Assembly (NCBI RefSeq): GCF_040054535.1
Contig: NC_090782.1
Location: 24,354,501 to 24,418,500, forward strand
DNA length: 64,000 nucleotides
Origin: Antennarius striatus
Taxonomy: Eukaryota; Chordata; Actinopteri; Lophiiformes; Antennariidae
Reading direction: 5' to 3'
Part shown: positions 10,313 to 23,800 of the stretch, piece after piece
Numbering within the stretch: position 1 is the first letter of the stretch
Layout: each line of letters opens with the position of its first letter
Translations under genes and position numbers: made by a program
Notes under the pieces: model-generated
What the model saw: the letters and a program-made list of their open reading frames with translations, nothing else
Databases searched by the model: none
What the model was told of the DNA's origin: nothing

Positions 10313-10345
10313 TAAGATAGATACTTTATTAATCCCGGGAAAAAT
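10313..10345 (-). repeat. Rex1-type LINE 3' tail fragment
   Basis: 'gatagatactttattaatcccggg' is the reverse of the 3' end of the full-length LINE at 54141-54160. No coding sequence is attached. Confidence 0.65.
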
Positions 10346-10430
10346 TGTATAAACAAGTAAAGTATAAACAAGAAAGTTGAAATTATTCATTTCCCTCAAG
10401 CAAAGATTCAGGGGAATTTGTCGCCACAAA

Positions 10431-10534
<104 letters not shown>

Positions 10535-10900
10535 CTTAGGGTGTGATCCTGGTGACTGATAATCAGTTTGATCCCATAAAGTCAAACCACTTCAATAAAA
10601 GCAGAAGAAAAAAAAACAGTGTTCAGAAGGATTTACATTAAAATAATAATCAAGAGTCTACAGAGAGACAGGACCTTATTGACAACATCACAATAACACA
10701 CAATGATGAGACAAAAGAGAGGATCAGTATGTATTAGGGTTCCAGTCCAGCGGCATTTCTTACAAAACCTGCCATGAAGTTGACGACAAGAGTTCCAACA
10801 CGCAAACAAGAGGATGCACACAGAGAGTTGAGGTTAATTAGATTTTTATTCCCTAGAACAATCAATTCATTCAAACAAACCGCTTGTGTCTTGGATGGAT

Positions 10901-10947
10901 GGGTTAGGGTTAGGGTTAGGGTTAGGGTTAGGGTTAGGGTTAGGGTA
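10901..10947 (+). repeat. Interstitial telomeric repeat, about 7.7 units
   Basis: GGGTTA is repeated without error and ends GGGTAA. Ordinary sequence lies on both sides, so this is an internal tract and not a chromosome end. Confidence 0.97.
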
Positions 10948-11485
10948 ATCATTTCTAGCTTGAAAACTGCATTTCTGTAACTCAATCATTTAAATCAACA
11001 TTCTCATTCCATAAGCAAGTGTAACGAAACTGAAATACGGCTCCTACAACCAGAGACAGGAGGATACATCACGCCACCACCAATATCTGTCTGAGATCAT
11101 TTAAAATCGGTCATTTAAATGGATCTCATCTATTAAGAAAGGGTCAAAAGTTTCACCTGCATTAAAATCATATTTTCTGTTACACGATTCAAAAATTTCC
11201 AGCATTCGTCATGTTGCATCAATCAGATTCCAGTCAAGCCACATCGTCATGGTGATGATTGACTGCTGATAAACTATTCAAACATTTTCTCTGATGGAGT
11301 TTCAAACAAATCTTCTGGTTCTGCAGGTTTTGAGGTGGTGACCTTGGCAGACTGATGTATGTTCTGAATGCTGGCTGGTTGTATATACATAATTAGAAAC
11401 ACACAAACGTTCCCTGATTGATTATTGTTAAAGTGTGATAATAGTGGATACATATGAGGACCTGCTGGTGAGGTTCCTACTGGTT

Positions 11486-12857
11486 CTAGAAGAGATGAAA
11501 GAGTCCCAGTAACAGAGGGATCAAACCCAGACTGATGGAGAGAGCATCGCTGGTGGTTGCAACAGTGGTTAGAGTTGTCGTGGTTGGAGTCGTCGCGTTT
11601 GGAGACGTTGTGTTTGGAGTCGTCGTGTTTGGAGTCATCGTGGTTGAAGTCATCATGGTTGGAGAGCCATTACACAGACTGGAGTTACAACAGGTTGTAT
11701 CATTACTGAATGACACAGTCGTGTTGGGAAGTGGGTTTGTGTTGTTCGGACACAGGTTGGCAGAAACACAGCCGAAGACAGATGTGGATGTTGATTGTAT
11801 GACCCCTGTAAATGAGAAATCACTGTCACTGAACAAACTCCTGTTGATCTTAATTATCATGTCAGGAACACCTCAACATAAAACAAACATGAATGAACAC
11901 AGACATTCTAGAATGGCATTTTTTTAAGCCAATTTAACAAGATTGCATTATTTCCCTCAGGACACTGGTTTTGGCAAACGCTTGAATAGATAATGCAGTA
12001 TAAATATGGAATAAAAATGTGTCCTGCTATAAAGAGGCTGGTTGAAGGACGCTGGTAAAGACGGTCTATGAAAAAATCACTTCAGACACTAATGTGAACA
12101 CAGCAGGAATGAGAGAATGAGAGTAGTCATCTAGAACTTGTTATCGTCTCACTTATATTATTAGTCTCACCGGATCCATTAATGCAGTGGTCCTGTATTC
12201 CCCTACACTGGGCTCGTCCGTTGCATTGAGCATCAAGACAGCACGTCAGGTTGTTGGTTGCCTGAATCATAATAACTGAAACAGAACAGAAAATTATTTA
12301 TCTGAGGAACAAAGAACACTGATGGGAATTAACTATTTCTACTCATCCATACTTACCTGGAAAAGGTCCAAAGTTGCACATATCTGAGCGGCAGCATTCA
12401 AAAATTGTGTCTGAACTGGCATTACCAATGTTGAATGAAAACGTCTGATTGAGTGGGTTTGGGCATATGTTGAACGGCCCACATCCCTTCTGATTCAACA
12501 CTGTTGTGCTCCCAAATATAGTTTCTATACAACCAAAGGAGAGTTAGATACTGCTGGTGAAAGAAGACAAACTAGATTTACAGAAGAGTTGTGATAAAGA
12601 AATACTGACCGTTAGTGATGACTGTTGAACACATAAAATCGCCAGAACATTCTACCCTTTCTCCGGTACATGTAGTACCATTGCATTGACAATAAAAAAC
12701 AGTTCCATTTGCTGCAAAGAGAACAACATGACGGATACAGATAAATGATAATCAACTGATCAATACTGGTGAATGAATCAGGCTTCAAAGATGAGTTGCA
12801 GTTACCTGAGCTGAAGAGAGTCCAGGCGAGAGCCAGAGAAAGGATCAGCTTCATCAT
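11486..12857 (-). CDS. GPI-anchored two-domain Ly6/uPAR-like surface protein (248 aa)
   Basis: The five coding exons are 12857-12806, 12711-12610, 12524-12357, 12275-12171 and 11805-11486. Every intron has GT-AG ends and phase 1, and the joined frame is open for 248 codons. Residues 1-17 are a signal peptide (MMKLILSLALAWTLFSS). Domain 1 (about 18-107) starts FYCQCNGTTCTG and ends ECCRSDMCN. Domain 2 (about 108-180) starts LTCCLDAQCN and ends TCCNSSLCN; the CC...CN endings are the Ly6/uPAR signature. A Thr/Pro stalk with many TTTP repeats and a hydrophobic end (LSISLGLIPLLLGLFHLF) without a basic tail indicate GPI anchoring at the outer membrane. Many N-glycosylation sites are present. The ligand is unknown. 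The family is lineage-expanded in fish, so no symbol is given. Confidence 0.88.
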
Positions 12858-13800
12858 GATGAAGAGGAAACTACTGGAGATAAAGATACTTGAAAGCTCC
12901 TGTATTTTAATGTCTGGGTGTCGAGAACAGGCAGATTAATACCTGAATGACTAATTAATTGACAGATTAAGACCTGACAGCTGAAGGGCGTTCCTTGTTT
13001 AACCAATCAGAAACCAACGTCATGACGACAACATTCCATTTTAAATTTGAACGTTTCATTTAGCATGATTTGATCAAAATGAAAATGTGTTATCGATCAG
13101 TGTCCAATCTATTCTTTAATTAATTCATCTATTAATTACTCAATTAAAGAGGTGATTTCCATCTTCTAATGGAAAATTATTTTCTTTTTATATTTAATAA
13201 TTCTATGAAACTTTTTTTTAAATTCTACCGACACATAAAGCACAACATTTGTGAACATTTTTTCATATATTTAGATGTGGGGGAAAAAAGTGTCAAGAAC
13301 AAAGAAAGTCATTATCCTAGTTTGTAATTTACTATTATTTTGTTATTTAAAACAATTTTCATGTTTGAAGCTTGACTAAATGGGAGATTCATTGAAAAAA
13401 TCCAGAACATTTCAAAGCGGCCCAACCCAGTTAAAAAGGAGCAACAGCATTCAGGACAACATTCCTGACGAGACGGAGGTTTAGTTTGTCCTTTTGGGTA
13501 AAACTTCTCCACCTCGTCTTTCTGATGAAGAAAGAAGAGGTGGTTGTGAAAACAACCACAGTCGGTAACCACATCATACTCTATGTGCATTCTATAGGCT
13601 GACGGCATCCAGAAGTACACTGCATTCTGTGGTTCTTGGAACGCAGCATACTTACGTGAGACACAAAATGGTTTGATATCAGGATGGGGAGGGTTCATAA
13701 ATGTTTAAACTACCTTTAATAATAAAATAAGTTGGAGCTGTATCGCAGAATTTCGTTTTTGCATGTGATTCCTGGAACACATTAACCGCGAGTAATGTGG
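12858..13800. other. AT-rich flank of the Ly6-like gene
   Basis: A weak TATA-like stretch on the minus strand (about 12900-12912, ATTAAAATAC) precedes the gene's start by about 45 bp. The rest is AT-rich with no recognised gene. A 128-codon minus-strand frame at 13312-13698 has no recognisable domain. Confidence 0.4.
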
Positions 13801-13805
13801 GATTA

Positions 13806-14060
13806 GTGTATACTTTATTTATCCCCTTAGGGAAATTATTTTTTCACTCTCTTGTATTTTTTATTTTCCCACATGTGTATATGTACAGGTAAACACGCAC
13901 ACACACATGGGGGCATGTAGGTATGCAAAGTGAGACGAGGGTGATGGTATAGCAGGTTGTTGGAGACTGTGCCCTGCTCAAAGGCACCTTGGCAGTGCTC
14001 CATTTTTGGTCCACGTGGGTCTTGAACCTGTGACTCTATGATCTCCAGCCCAAGACTTAG
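13806..14060 (-). repeat. Rex1-type LINE 3' UTR remnant
   Basis: 'atactttatttatccccttaggg' is followed by a (CA)n-like stretch and 'gccctgctcaaaggcacctt', the usual order of a common teleost LINE 3' UTR read from its end. No coding part remains. Confidence 0.6.
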
Positions 14061-14945
14061 TGGAATGAGTTATTGTCACCCCAAGCAGTTTGTGAATGCA
14101 GTGGTAAGGAGATCCATAAAGCCATTGCAAAGGTTCTGTCACCTGCGGTTATAAGGCGTGATCTGGAACATCCAGTGACATATTATGGGATAAACTCAGA
14201 GCTGTAAGCTGAACTTTTCACCAACAATAAATGATTAAGTCAACAATGATCCACACCCACGTACAGAGTACAGAGAGTTAAAGTAATCAGAATGAGTTCC
14301 TAAATTAGAACAAAAGACTCTCAAAGTCCTTAAAAGACATTCAGCGCTTAACTTTGTCCAGTGACCTCAGCTGGAAAAAGATGGTTTTGACAACAGAACT
14401 TAGTTGTTTGTCAAATGAAAAAATTTAAAAAAAGAAACAGCCAAACAAATCACACCCAGATTTTTCAGTTGGTCAAGTTTTCAGTTGACCCAAGTGGCCC
14501 AGAAAGATTATCAAAGGTGGTTGCTGAGCTGTGGCTACTGGTAGGCGATAGGTTGATAGATGTCCAAGTACTAGTAACAAAAATTCATTTACATTTTTGC
14601 TAAGATGAAATAAAACAAAAACTCCTTTTATTTCTTAGTCATACATTTCTGAGCCCGATGAACTCTCTTGTAGACTTTTCTTTGGGTGATCAGGGAGTTG
14701 TCTTCTTGGCAGTCATTATATAATCCTATCACCTGCTTTTACATGTGTCACTCCTTCACTCCTGGAATTTCTGGTTAAACAGAAACTGATTCTCTTCACA
14801 ACAGTTTAAATTCTCTTATCTGTAAGTTTGATCTATCAATTTAATTCTACATGACATGATGTGTTTTTGTCGAACATAGTGCTGCCCTACGACAGCATCA
14901 ATACACGAATCACTGTGTACGTTTGACACATCGTGTCCATTGGTA
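14061..14945. other. Non-coding, nothing recognised
   Basis: No gene, RNA or repeat family was recognised on either strand. Confidence 0.5.
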
Positions 14946-15721
14946 ATGACACGCCCCCCTTTAGCCATCACTGGCTGCAGGTGATCACACTACATCGATG
15001 AGCCTACCTGTGCTACATGGGATTTTGCGCAGTCAGTAGTCGATTTATTCCTGTCATGATGGTACGTCATCTGATTGCTTTCCTAATATTTTAATTCATA
15101 GTAACTATGTTGAGCAAAAAAAGAAAGTGGTCAGACGAATATGTGCAACGTGAATTTACATGTACTGTGTAACGGGAACGTGATGGGAGTCAGCGTTCTG
15201 CAGGATTTGAATGTCAAGTTGAGCAACTCTAGTCTCGCACTGGCAAAAATAAAGGAACACTTCCTGAAGCTGATGGAAAACAACAGAAACAGACTTTGCT
15301 GTGAAAATGACATCAGAGTAACACTTGCCAAGGTGAAGCCACACATATCTGAACTGGTCTGTCAGTAACAACAGCAAAAGTCACACTCATTTGCAGGTAG
15401 GTCATTTGATGTCAGTTCATGCACTGTCTTGGTTTTGTTCTTTGAAAAAGGAGACATTAATGCACCATTCATTAAATGCACCAGTAAAACATGTAGAGTA
15501 TGTTCCGCACCTAAAAGCCTTTAATTTTCTAAATTTCTTATAATCCAATATGCCTTATAAATGAAAAGAGTTTTAAAGCAGACCATTCATGATGAGTTCT
15601 CAGATGCGTTTTATAATCCAGTGTGTCTTATGTATGAACTTTTATTTTTTTTAAAAAGGCCATTCATTGAAGGTGCACCTTATAATCCAGTGTGCTTTAA
15701 AGTGTGGAAAATACTGTATTT
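14946..15721 (+). mobile_element. Deleted hAT transposon copy 2 (empty site for the IS3EU-like element)
   Basis: It has the same internal deletion as the copy at 2944-6515 but no inserted transposon. It keeps the ATG start of a ZBED/Charlie-type transposase (about 15108) and the C-terminal coding end (NDIRVTLAKVKPHISEL, about 15305-15355). Next come tandem subterminal blocks around 'ccttataatccagtgtg' and an end at 'gtggaaaatactgtatt'. The left TIR is not clear, so the left border marks only where similarity to copy 1 begins. Confidence 0.8.
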
Positions 15722-15777
15722 ATGTCTTAAATTTGAAAAAAAAAATTAAAAAACTTTTTACTATAGAAGGGTTCGGT

Positions 15778-15925
15778 GAGTGAGCATATGAATTAACCTG
15801 AAGCACAGGGTTTTGGAAGTGGGAGGAAGCTGAAGAACCCAGAGAGAACCCATGGGGACACGGGGAGAACATGCAAACTCAATAAAGAGCGAGACTCAAA
15901 CCCAGAACCACCTTGCTCTGCAGGG
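15778..15925 (+). repeat. Common teleost interspersed repeat fragment
   Basis: Contains 'acacggggagaacatgcaaac' and 'gactcaaacccagaacca', a block scattered widely in fish genomes. The parent family is not assigned. Confidence 0.6.
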
Positions 15926-17030
15926 ACAACGCCACCCATTGGTTGATTTTAATAATGGCGAATTCTAGGTTTGAATTTTAAGTAAAGAAATGGATAAATT
16001 GTGATATTTTTGTTAAATGGAAGTGCATTTTTCCCAACATTATATTGCGGAAGAAGATAGCATAGATTTTTTTTTTTTATTGTAAGTATTTAAAGATTGC
16101 CTCCCAGGGACGCATGTTGTCTGATGATCGTGCATTCCTGTCAAAAAATGTGCGTCAAAGACGCAAAGAGGTACGCAAACAAGGTCACTGCGTATAGTAG
16201 AAGGTCAGATGAAGTTGTTCTACTGGTTGATTACTTTTGAGACCAAATCCCGCTTTGCAAAAACGTCCGATTCCTCCATCTACAACACATGAATATTCCC
16301 ATATTCACATGAATATTTCTTATTTGCAGTGGTGGGCAGTCTGCTGTCCTAAAAAAAACCCCAGAATCACTCACATTTACAATTTAAATTCTAAAATTGT
16401 AATAACTTATTCCCAGTAGTCTATTCGCTTCATTTCATTGTGTTTCTATTGGCTGTTCTTCCTACAGGATGTGTCCCTGGAGGTTTCAGGGTTTGTCCAA
16501 TCAGATTTTGGCCTCCATGTGTTCTTGTCTTTTTTATTCCATCAGTATTAAATCAATTACAAAAATAAAACAACACAAAGGCCAAAATTGCAAAACCATT
16601 TCTAATCTAAATATCGTGACATTTTGTCGCAGCTGTGGGTGGACACGTTCACGTGTGTCGCTGTTGCATATCCTCAAACCCACATGCAGGTAGAGGACAC
16701 ATTTCAAATTATTAATTTTAATTAAATTGATGATCTGAATATGAAAACAAAACAAAGAAATATGAAAACGTAGAAAAGTTTTTTTTTTTAAATAATGAAA
16801 AAAAAATCAAAATCATGCAGTTTTGTCAAAAACAATATCGTGCATATATGGTACATTTGACAATGAAGTTGACTATGTGACTATGACTATAACTATTTCC
16901 AACATAGTTTTCTTTGTCAGTTGATGAGCAGGAGGAGGAAGATGTTTCCAGTCCAGTCGTCCACCAGAGGGCGCTGCTACTCTCCATCAGACAAAGAGAG
17001 CTGGAGAAGGAGGCGGTGTCTCCTCCTCCT
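15926..17030. other. Mostly non-coding; a short MITE-like fragment at 16098-16160
   Basis: 'cagggacgcatgttgtctga' and 'aaaaaatgtgcgtcaaagac' match in reverse the left end of the element in slc30a7 intron 6 (36510-36565). The rest is AT-rich and shows no gene. Confidence 0.55.
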
Positions 17031-17036
17031 CAGAGG

Positions 17037-17046
17037 ATTTAAAAAC
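17037..17046 (+). promoter_or_regulatory. TATA-like box of vcam1
   Basis: 'GATTTAAAAA' lies about 80 bp before the start codon at 17122, in a GC-richer stretch. No clear NF-kB site was seen nearby by eye, although mammalian VCAM1 is NF-kB driven. Confidence 0.45.
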
Positions 17047-17121
17047 CAGCTGAAGTGAAACCTGGACACAAAGAAGGAGCTTCATCCTTTCATGCATTCG
17101 CTCGGTCAGAAGAGGAGGACG

Positions 17122-20100
17122 ATGTCTCCGCTTCCTGTCTGCAGAGTCTCCTCTCCGCTGCTCTCAGGTCAGATTGGACTTGAATGTCTCAATCTTCAAT
17201 CATATATTTGCTGTTTGTGACATCAATACTGACGTCGAGATAAACAGGAGATGTGAAATGAATGACTGGATCAGTTCTCAGTTCATTTTTATTGATTGAA
17301 CAACAAGCAGGTGATCAGATTTCTGGATCTGAAGGGACTCCCTCAAGGGTCGAGACTCACAGGTTGAGAAACGATGTGGAATTTCATTTATGTGGAGCTA
17401 AAACAGTCAGGAACTAAAGTTCAACTGGAAATGAATTGGATATCCCATAATGTGATTGATCCGGTATGTTTATCAGCTGTAATTTAATCAACAGCTCCTC
17501 ATCCCTTTTGAGTTTTATGATTATAAAGGTTTTTTCAGTTTTATGTGACTTCATTCTCCATTTTTCGGGACTTTGTTCCTTCAGATCCACTTTAACTAAC
17601 AAGGAAACAGGAATTTTGGGACCCTGAACGCAACACGGTGTTCAATAGTTGAAGGTTCAGGAGCTACGCCTATAGATCAGTCTTGTGTTTGATAAATGTA
17701 TTGATTATTTACTGAACAAGTCGTCATTTTGTTCATGAAATCAAAGTGAACATTGTGAAAATGTACCAAACCAACAGTCCTGATCAGATGACTTTAGATA
17801 TCAATCAGTTATCAAAAGATCAGATTAATCAGTTCAGTTACAATCAGACTTTATGTTAACTAACAATCAGTCCAATGAGAGCTCTTCATCTCCTGCAGGT
17901 TAAATCAGTGTACTTTTTGTTTACCCTCACAGCTGTGCTGCTGATGTCATCATGGTGCGTTCAAAGTCTGCGTGTCGGTGTGACGCCCAAGGATCCCCTG
18001 ATGAGACTGGGGGAGCGTCGCCAGCTGTGGTGTCAGGTTCAGGACTGTCCTGTGACGCCAAAAGTGTCCTGGTCTCTGCTGGGTGACCGACCTCTGACAG
18101 CCTCGGTCTTCACCAACAGCACTCAGTCGGTGGTGACCTTTGACCCTGTGATGATGGAGCACGAGGGAACACTGCTGTGTCGAGTGACCTGCGGAGAAGA
18201 CAGCAGACAGGTCAAAACCAAAGTGCACATTTACTGTGAGTAGACAAGCCGAGAGGAAGACATGCTAGTGTTAGAAAAAATGTAGTCATGGAACCGGCTA
18301 CTAGATGGTTCTGTCAGGAGGGAACCGGCTACTAGATGGTTCTGTCAGGAGAGAACCGGCTACTAGATGGTTCTGTCAGGAGGGAACCGGCTACTAGATG
18401 GTTCTGTCAGGAGGGAACCGTCTACTAGATGGTTCTGGTGGGAGGGAACCGGATACTGAATGGTTATGTTAGAAGGGGACCAGCTACTGGGGGGTGAGAA
18501 GGGAATTGCGGGTGCAGTCTGAGATGTCATTGACTAGTTGGTCTCTGATTGGTTGTTTTGTGTCTAATCTTTGAATCTGTGTTGTGTCCAGCCTTCCCAT
18601 CAGCCCCTGTGATCAGTAGTCAGGATCAACTGAGGCTGGGTGCTGAGTCCACCCTAACCTGTCGGGTGCCTGATCTTTATCCTGCTGAACTGCTGACCAT
18701 TACCTGGCTCAGAGGAGACACCATCCTGCAGAGCATTGTGGGAGATTCTGGATCCAGCTCAGTTCACTCTGAATACAAATTCACCCCTCTGAAGCAGGAC
18801 TCTGGGGCCAGCATCACTTGCAGGGCCACACTGGACCTGCAGGATCTGCCAGAAGAGTCCAGGACCAGAGAAACCACCGTCCTACTAGACGTGCTCTGTG
18901 AGTCCTAGGAGTTTAACTAATATCTGTTTTGAACTTATGCTAATATGAGGGAATGAGGCTGATGTGAGGACTGAAAAAACAAATGGAAGTGAACTCTCCT
19001 CTGAATCCTCCTCGGTAGACTCTCCTGTCATCACGGCCATATCAGACCCTGTGTTGGTGAGGGTCGGTTCTCCGTTCATTCTCAACTGTTCTGCTGACGG
19101 AAACCCCGAACCGTTCATCAGCTGGAGCTTCAGGACTTCAGGTGGTCTGCAGGTACCGCTGGATGTTGGCAGTCACCTTGTCTTCGATTCAGTGAGTCCA
19201 GCAGAAGCTGGATGGTATGTGTGCCAGGCCCAGAACACCGAAGGAAACCAGACCGCAACCCTGGAGGTCACTGTTCAAGGTACCAGTGTAGCTCTAGTTG
19301 TATTTCCTATCTCTGAAGGCACTGCCACAGTTCCTCTGAGCAAGACCGAACATGTTCCCCACTGTTTTAATCTAAATAGGTACTCAGTTTCTCTGATCTT
19401 CTGAGCTGTGGACACAAGTAATAACAATAGTATCAGGAATAGTATCGGTAGCAATAGCACCAGTAGTAGTATTAGCAATAGTACCAGGAATAGTACCAGT
19501 AGTAGTACCAGCAATAGTACCAGTGGTAGTAACAGCAATAGTACCAGGAATATTACCAGTATACCACCAGTAGTAGTACCAGTGGCAGTACCAGGAATAG
19601 TGCCATTACTAAAAGTACAAGTAGTAGACGTACCAGTTGTAGCACCAGGTGGAATACCAGTAGTGGCACCAGTGGTAGACCTGTAGTACTACCAGTAGAG
19701 GTACCAGCAGTAGGACCACTAATAGTACCTGTAGTAGTGGCAGTGGTAGTACCAGTAGCAGAAGTACCAGTAGTCGTACCAGTAGTAGTACCAGTGGTAG
19801 TATGAAGAATAGTACTAGTAGCAGCAATAGTAGTATCAGTAGTAGTGCCAGTAGCAAAAGTACCAGTAGTAGTACCAGTAGAAGTAGCACCAGTAGTAGT
19901 AGTATCAGGTGTAGTACCAGGTGTAGTAACAGGTTTAATACCAGTAGAAGTAGCACCAGTAGTAGTAGTATCAGGTGTAGTAGCAGATAGTTATCACAGT
20001 TTTAATACCTTGTGCAGGACAAGTGGGACGGGATCGATGTGATGTAGATTCTCTTCCCTAGCTCAATATTACTTCCTGTCTCCTCCCCTCCTCCCCACAG

Positions 20101-20791
20101 GTCCTCCCACCAACACCTCTCTGTCAGTGAGTCCAGGTGAGGAGGTAGTGGAGGGTCAACGGTTGATGCTTACCTGTCGATCTGACGGAGCCCCACCCAC
20201 CACGCTGGTGCTGAGAAAGCAGGGGATTGAGCTTCAGCGGTCCAACACATCCTCTTCCTCCTCCATGATCTTCTTCAACTTCTCTCAGGCCCTGCCAGAA
20301 GACTCCGCCATCTACCAGTGTGAAGCCTCCAACCAGTATGGGTCCCAACTGGTCACCAGCTCCGTCACAGTCAGAGGTACCAGTTTAAATCTGGTTGGAA
20401 CTGAGGTGAAACTGGAAGCTTCTCTGTGAGAAACAAATAGGTGTGGATCTCCTTTCAGCTCATCCCCTGCAGGTGAAGGTGAGTCCTCAGGTCTCGGCTG
20501 CAGAGCAAGGCCACCATCTGGTCCTGGCCTGCAGAGCCTCTGGATGTGTCCACGCTCCTACGTTCACCTGGAGGAGGACAGACCAGAACCGGATCCTCCA
20601 GAGGATGCAGAAGGAGACTGGAGTGTCCCTGATTGAACTACAAAACTTGGACCTCCAGGACCAGGGAGGTTACAGCTGTGTGGCAGAGTGTGACTCAGTG
20701 AGCAGGACCGGATACACCCAGATCCAGGTCTACTGTGAGTCCAGCACCTGAGACATTTGCATCACATCACAATCTTTGTTAAGAAGCACAA

Positions 20792-20880
<89 letters not shown>

Positions 20881-23800
20881 CTTAGACCTTTGTTAAAGAA
20901 CTACTCTGGGATCAGATCTACTGTCTGCTGAGAGGAAAAGACGAGTCATCAGGTTTGCATCTGATACTGAGACTGTATTGCTGGTCTGTTTAGACAAATC
21001 TGGTACTATTGGAGAGCGGGAACACTTCCTGTAACACATCTGTCTCTCATCTGAAGAGAGGAGGACAGACTCTGACAGACAGGAAGTGACACAACAGGGA
21101 AGCCAAACACCCCCCAGTAAAACACTGAGACTCTCATCAACTGGTTTTGTCAGATGGCTTCCAGAGCTTTAACACCCTGACCTGGATCGGTTTTATCTGG
21201 GCTACAGACTTTATCGCAAACATGCAGACACCAGCGACAGCCGTTCAAGGTTGGACGGTTCACAAGCTTCATCCAGTTTGACCTCTTTTAAAACAACTGA
21301 GACAGAATTTGTAGATGGGGGCGGCTAGGGGTGTGTGGATAGTTAGTGTTTTATGTTAAAGATGGGCACACAATGCTGGTGTGGACGTCCAGATTCGCTA
21401 CCTGTAGAAGGTGTTCTTCAGGGAGCTGATCTGTACCAGCAGATCAGGCAGTGGTTCGCTGTAACGCCACGGATACTGAAGCTCTGTCTGTTTTTCTTCC
21501 CTCCAGCGTTTCCATCCAACCCGGTTCTGGAGGATCCCAGTCCTGTCCTGCTGGGTCAGGAGGTCGACCTTCACTGTAATGTCAGCAACGTCTTGTCAGA
21601 CAATCCAATGAGGATCCAGTGGCTCTCGGGGAACAGATCGCTGAAGTCAGAGTCATTCAGGTTCTCGGGTTCCTTGCTGAACATCTCGTCTGTTCTTCAG
21701 CACCGGGTTGAGGAGGATCAGCAGATTTTGACCTGCAGGGCCGAGCTGCTAATGGAGGATGGAGATGTGTGGAGGACCAGGAGCACCACAGTCCGCCTGC
21801 AGGTCCACTGTGAGTGAGGAGATAAGATAGAAACGCTTTCAATAGGAGGAAATGTTAGCTTAGCGTTAAGCTGTGTCTGAATTTACTGTCGCCTAGCAAC
21901 AGTGCCAGCTGCAGTAAGTCATGATGGAAGCTGTGTCGCGGACATGGCCCCATTCGCCACCGTCGTGTCTTACACCTGAACACCAGGTCCAGGCGTCCAT
22001 TTATCCTCCAGTCTGTTGATGTTTCAGATCCCCCGAGAAGAACCTCCCTTTCAGTGAGTCCAGGTGAGCAGGTGGTGGAAGGTCAACAGGTCATGGTCAC
22101 CTGCCACTCAGATGGAGCTCCACCCACCACGTTGCTGCTGATGAAAGACGGGGAGGAGCTTCAGAAGTCTAACTCCACCTCCTCCCCCATACTCACCTTC
22201 AGCCTGGCTTCTGCCCTGATGGGAGACTCTGGCCAGTACCAGTGTGAAGCCTCCAACCAGTACGGATCACAACTGGTCACCAGCGCCATCAGTGTCAGAG
22301 GTACCGGTTCTGGTCTAACTTTGCAAAGTAATAATAAAAAAATAACCAATAAATTTTTCTTTTCCATCCGTTGTTGGGAACTACCAGCCGGAAGCGCAGT
22401 TAGACGTGGTCGTTTACAATCACGGAGTTTCATCTTTATTACTGATTCAGATGTTTTTCAGCATGTTTTTTAACCCTGAATCGTGTCTGCAGGCTCGGAC
22501 CTACATGTAGACGTGTTGTCTGGCTCAGACCAGACAACACGTCTGGTCAGTCTTCAGTTGTTCTTTTGCTTTTTGTTTGACGGTTCTTATCAGAGAAGCG
22601 ACCTCTCACTCCTTCACATGATGCTGAGTGCTTCTCTGGACAGAAATAAACTCTGACTCCCACCGCTGAGTAATGTGGAGGATACGTCCAGCCTCCCGCT
22701 GCCTTCACAGGCCGACTTAGACGAGATTTAACCGGTTCTGTCGGGCTGTGTTGCCATTAGCCAAGTCTGAGGATGAACGACAGAGTCACAGCGAGGGAGA
22801 CAGAAAGTCTCTGAAAAACATATTCAGACACATTGCAAAGGAATAAATGTTCCTTAGAATGAAACTGGAACTGATAGGATGGAAAGTTATTTAAAGAAGG
22901 GGAACCCAACCTGCGCACCCACACGGTTCCTACCGAGTGAGGACGCCTTCGTCACTTTAAAGGTCGGCAGGTTCAAGCCGTCGGAAATATGCCTGCTGAT
23001 AACATGCAGAACAAGTACACATTTTAATTTAAAGTATTTATCCTGGAATTTATTTGAAGACGTCTATTACTTTTCAACAAACGACTTTAAGGGTATTTAC
23101 CACGCCAACAACCTCCTTACTAAAAAATGAACAGAAAACAGTTTCAGGGTGGTTTACCAGAGATGTTTCCTCCCGTCTGGGATTATTATCAGGATCTGCA
23201 TCCACATCCACACAGCGTTGGAACAGACACTCCTGATGTTGATTGATAAGAAGAAAAATGCTTTTGTTCATAATTTAAGGGGTTTGGGGCTTTTATACCA
23301 GCCTGGAACGGATTAAGATGATTTTAGTTATTTTAAATGGGGGAACATTTGTTGACTTGCGAGCTCAGTCACGGAACAGATTAAACTCGAATCTCGAGGT
23401 ATGACTGCAATAATATAAAATAATCCTTTCACTTTCTTGTGCAAATGGCATTGGTTGGACATCAGCAGTGAAACTGAAAACACACCAGCCATCTTTCATT
23501 TTCGTCCAAAGAGGTTGAGTTTACCTACAAGCCAGTAACAATGCTGGTTGGTCAGTGATCCATAATTTTTCAGTCTGGTTTCTTTTTCTCCAGCTCCTCC
23601 GCGGAACACCACAATACTCGTCCTGCCATCCACGGTGGTCCAGGAGGGACAAAATGTCACGGTGTGCTGCCAGACTGTCAGCTTCCCACCATCAGCTGTG
23701 ACTCTGAAGAAGCTGACCAATGGGACAGAGCTGCACTCCCCTAATGGTACCTTCCTATTGGTCAATGTCACAGCCAGAGACTCCGGCCTCTACCAGGTCA

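Noticed and set aside
10901..10947. Chromosome end
   Set aside because: Unique sequence and genes lie on both sides of the short telomeric tract.
13312..13698. Minus-strand frame of 128 codons
   Set aside because: No recognisable domain, no supporting splice sites or neighbours; an orphan frame in AT-rich DNA.
19275..19956. Leu- and Ser/Asn-rich frames in vcam1 intron 4
   Set aside because: They are translations of the AGT/ACC low-complexity repeat.
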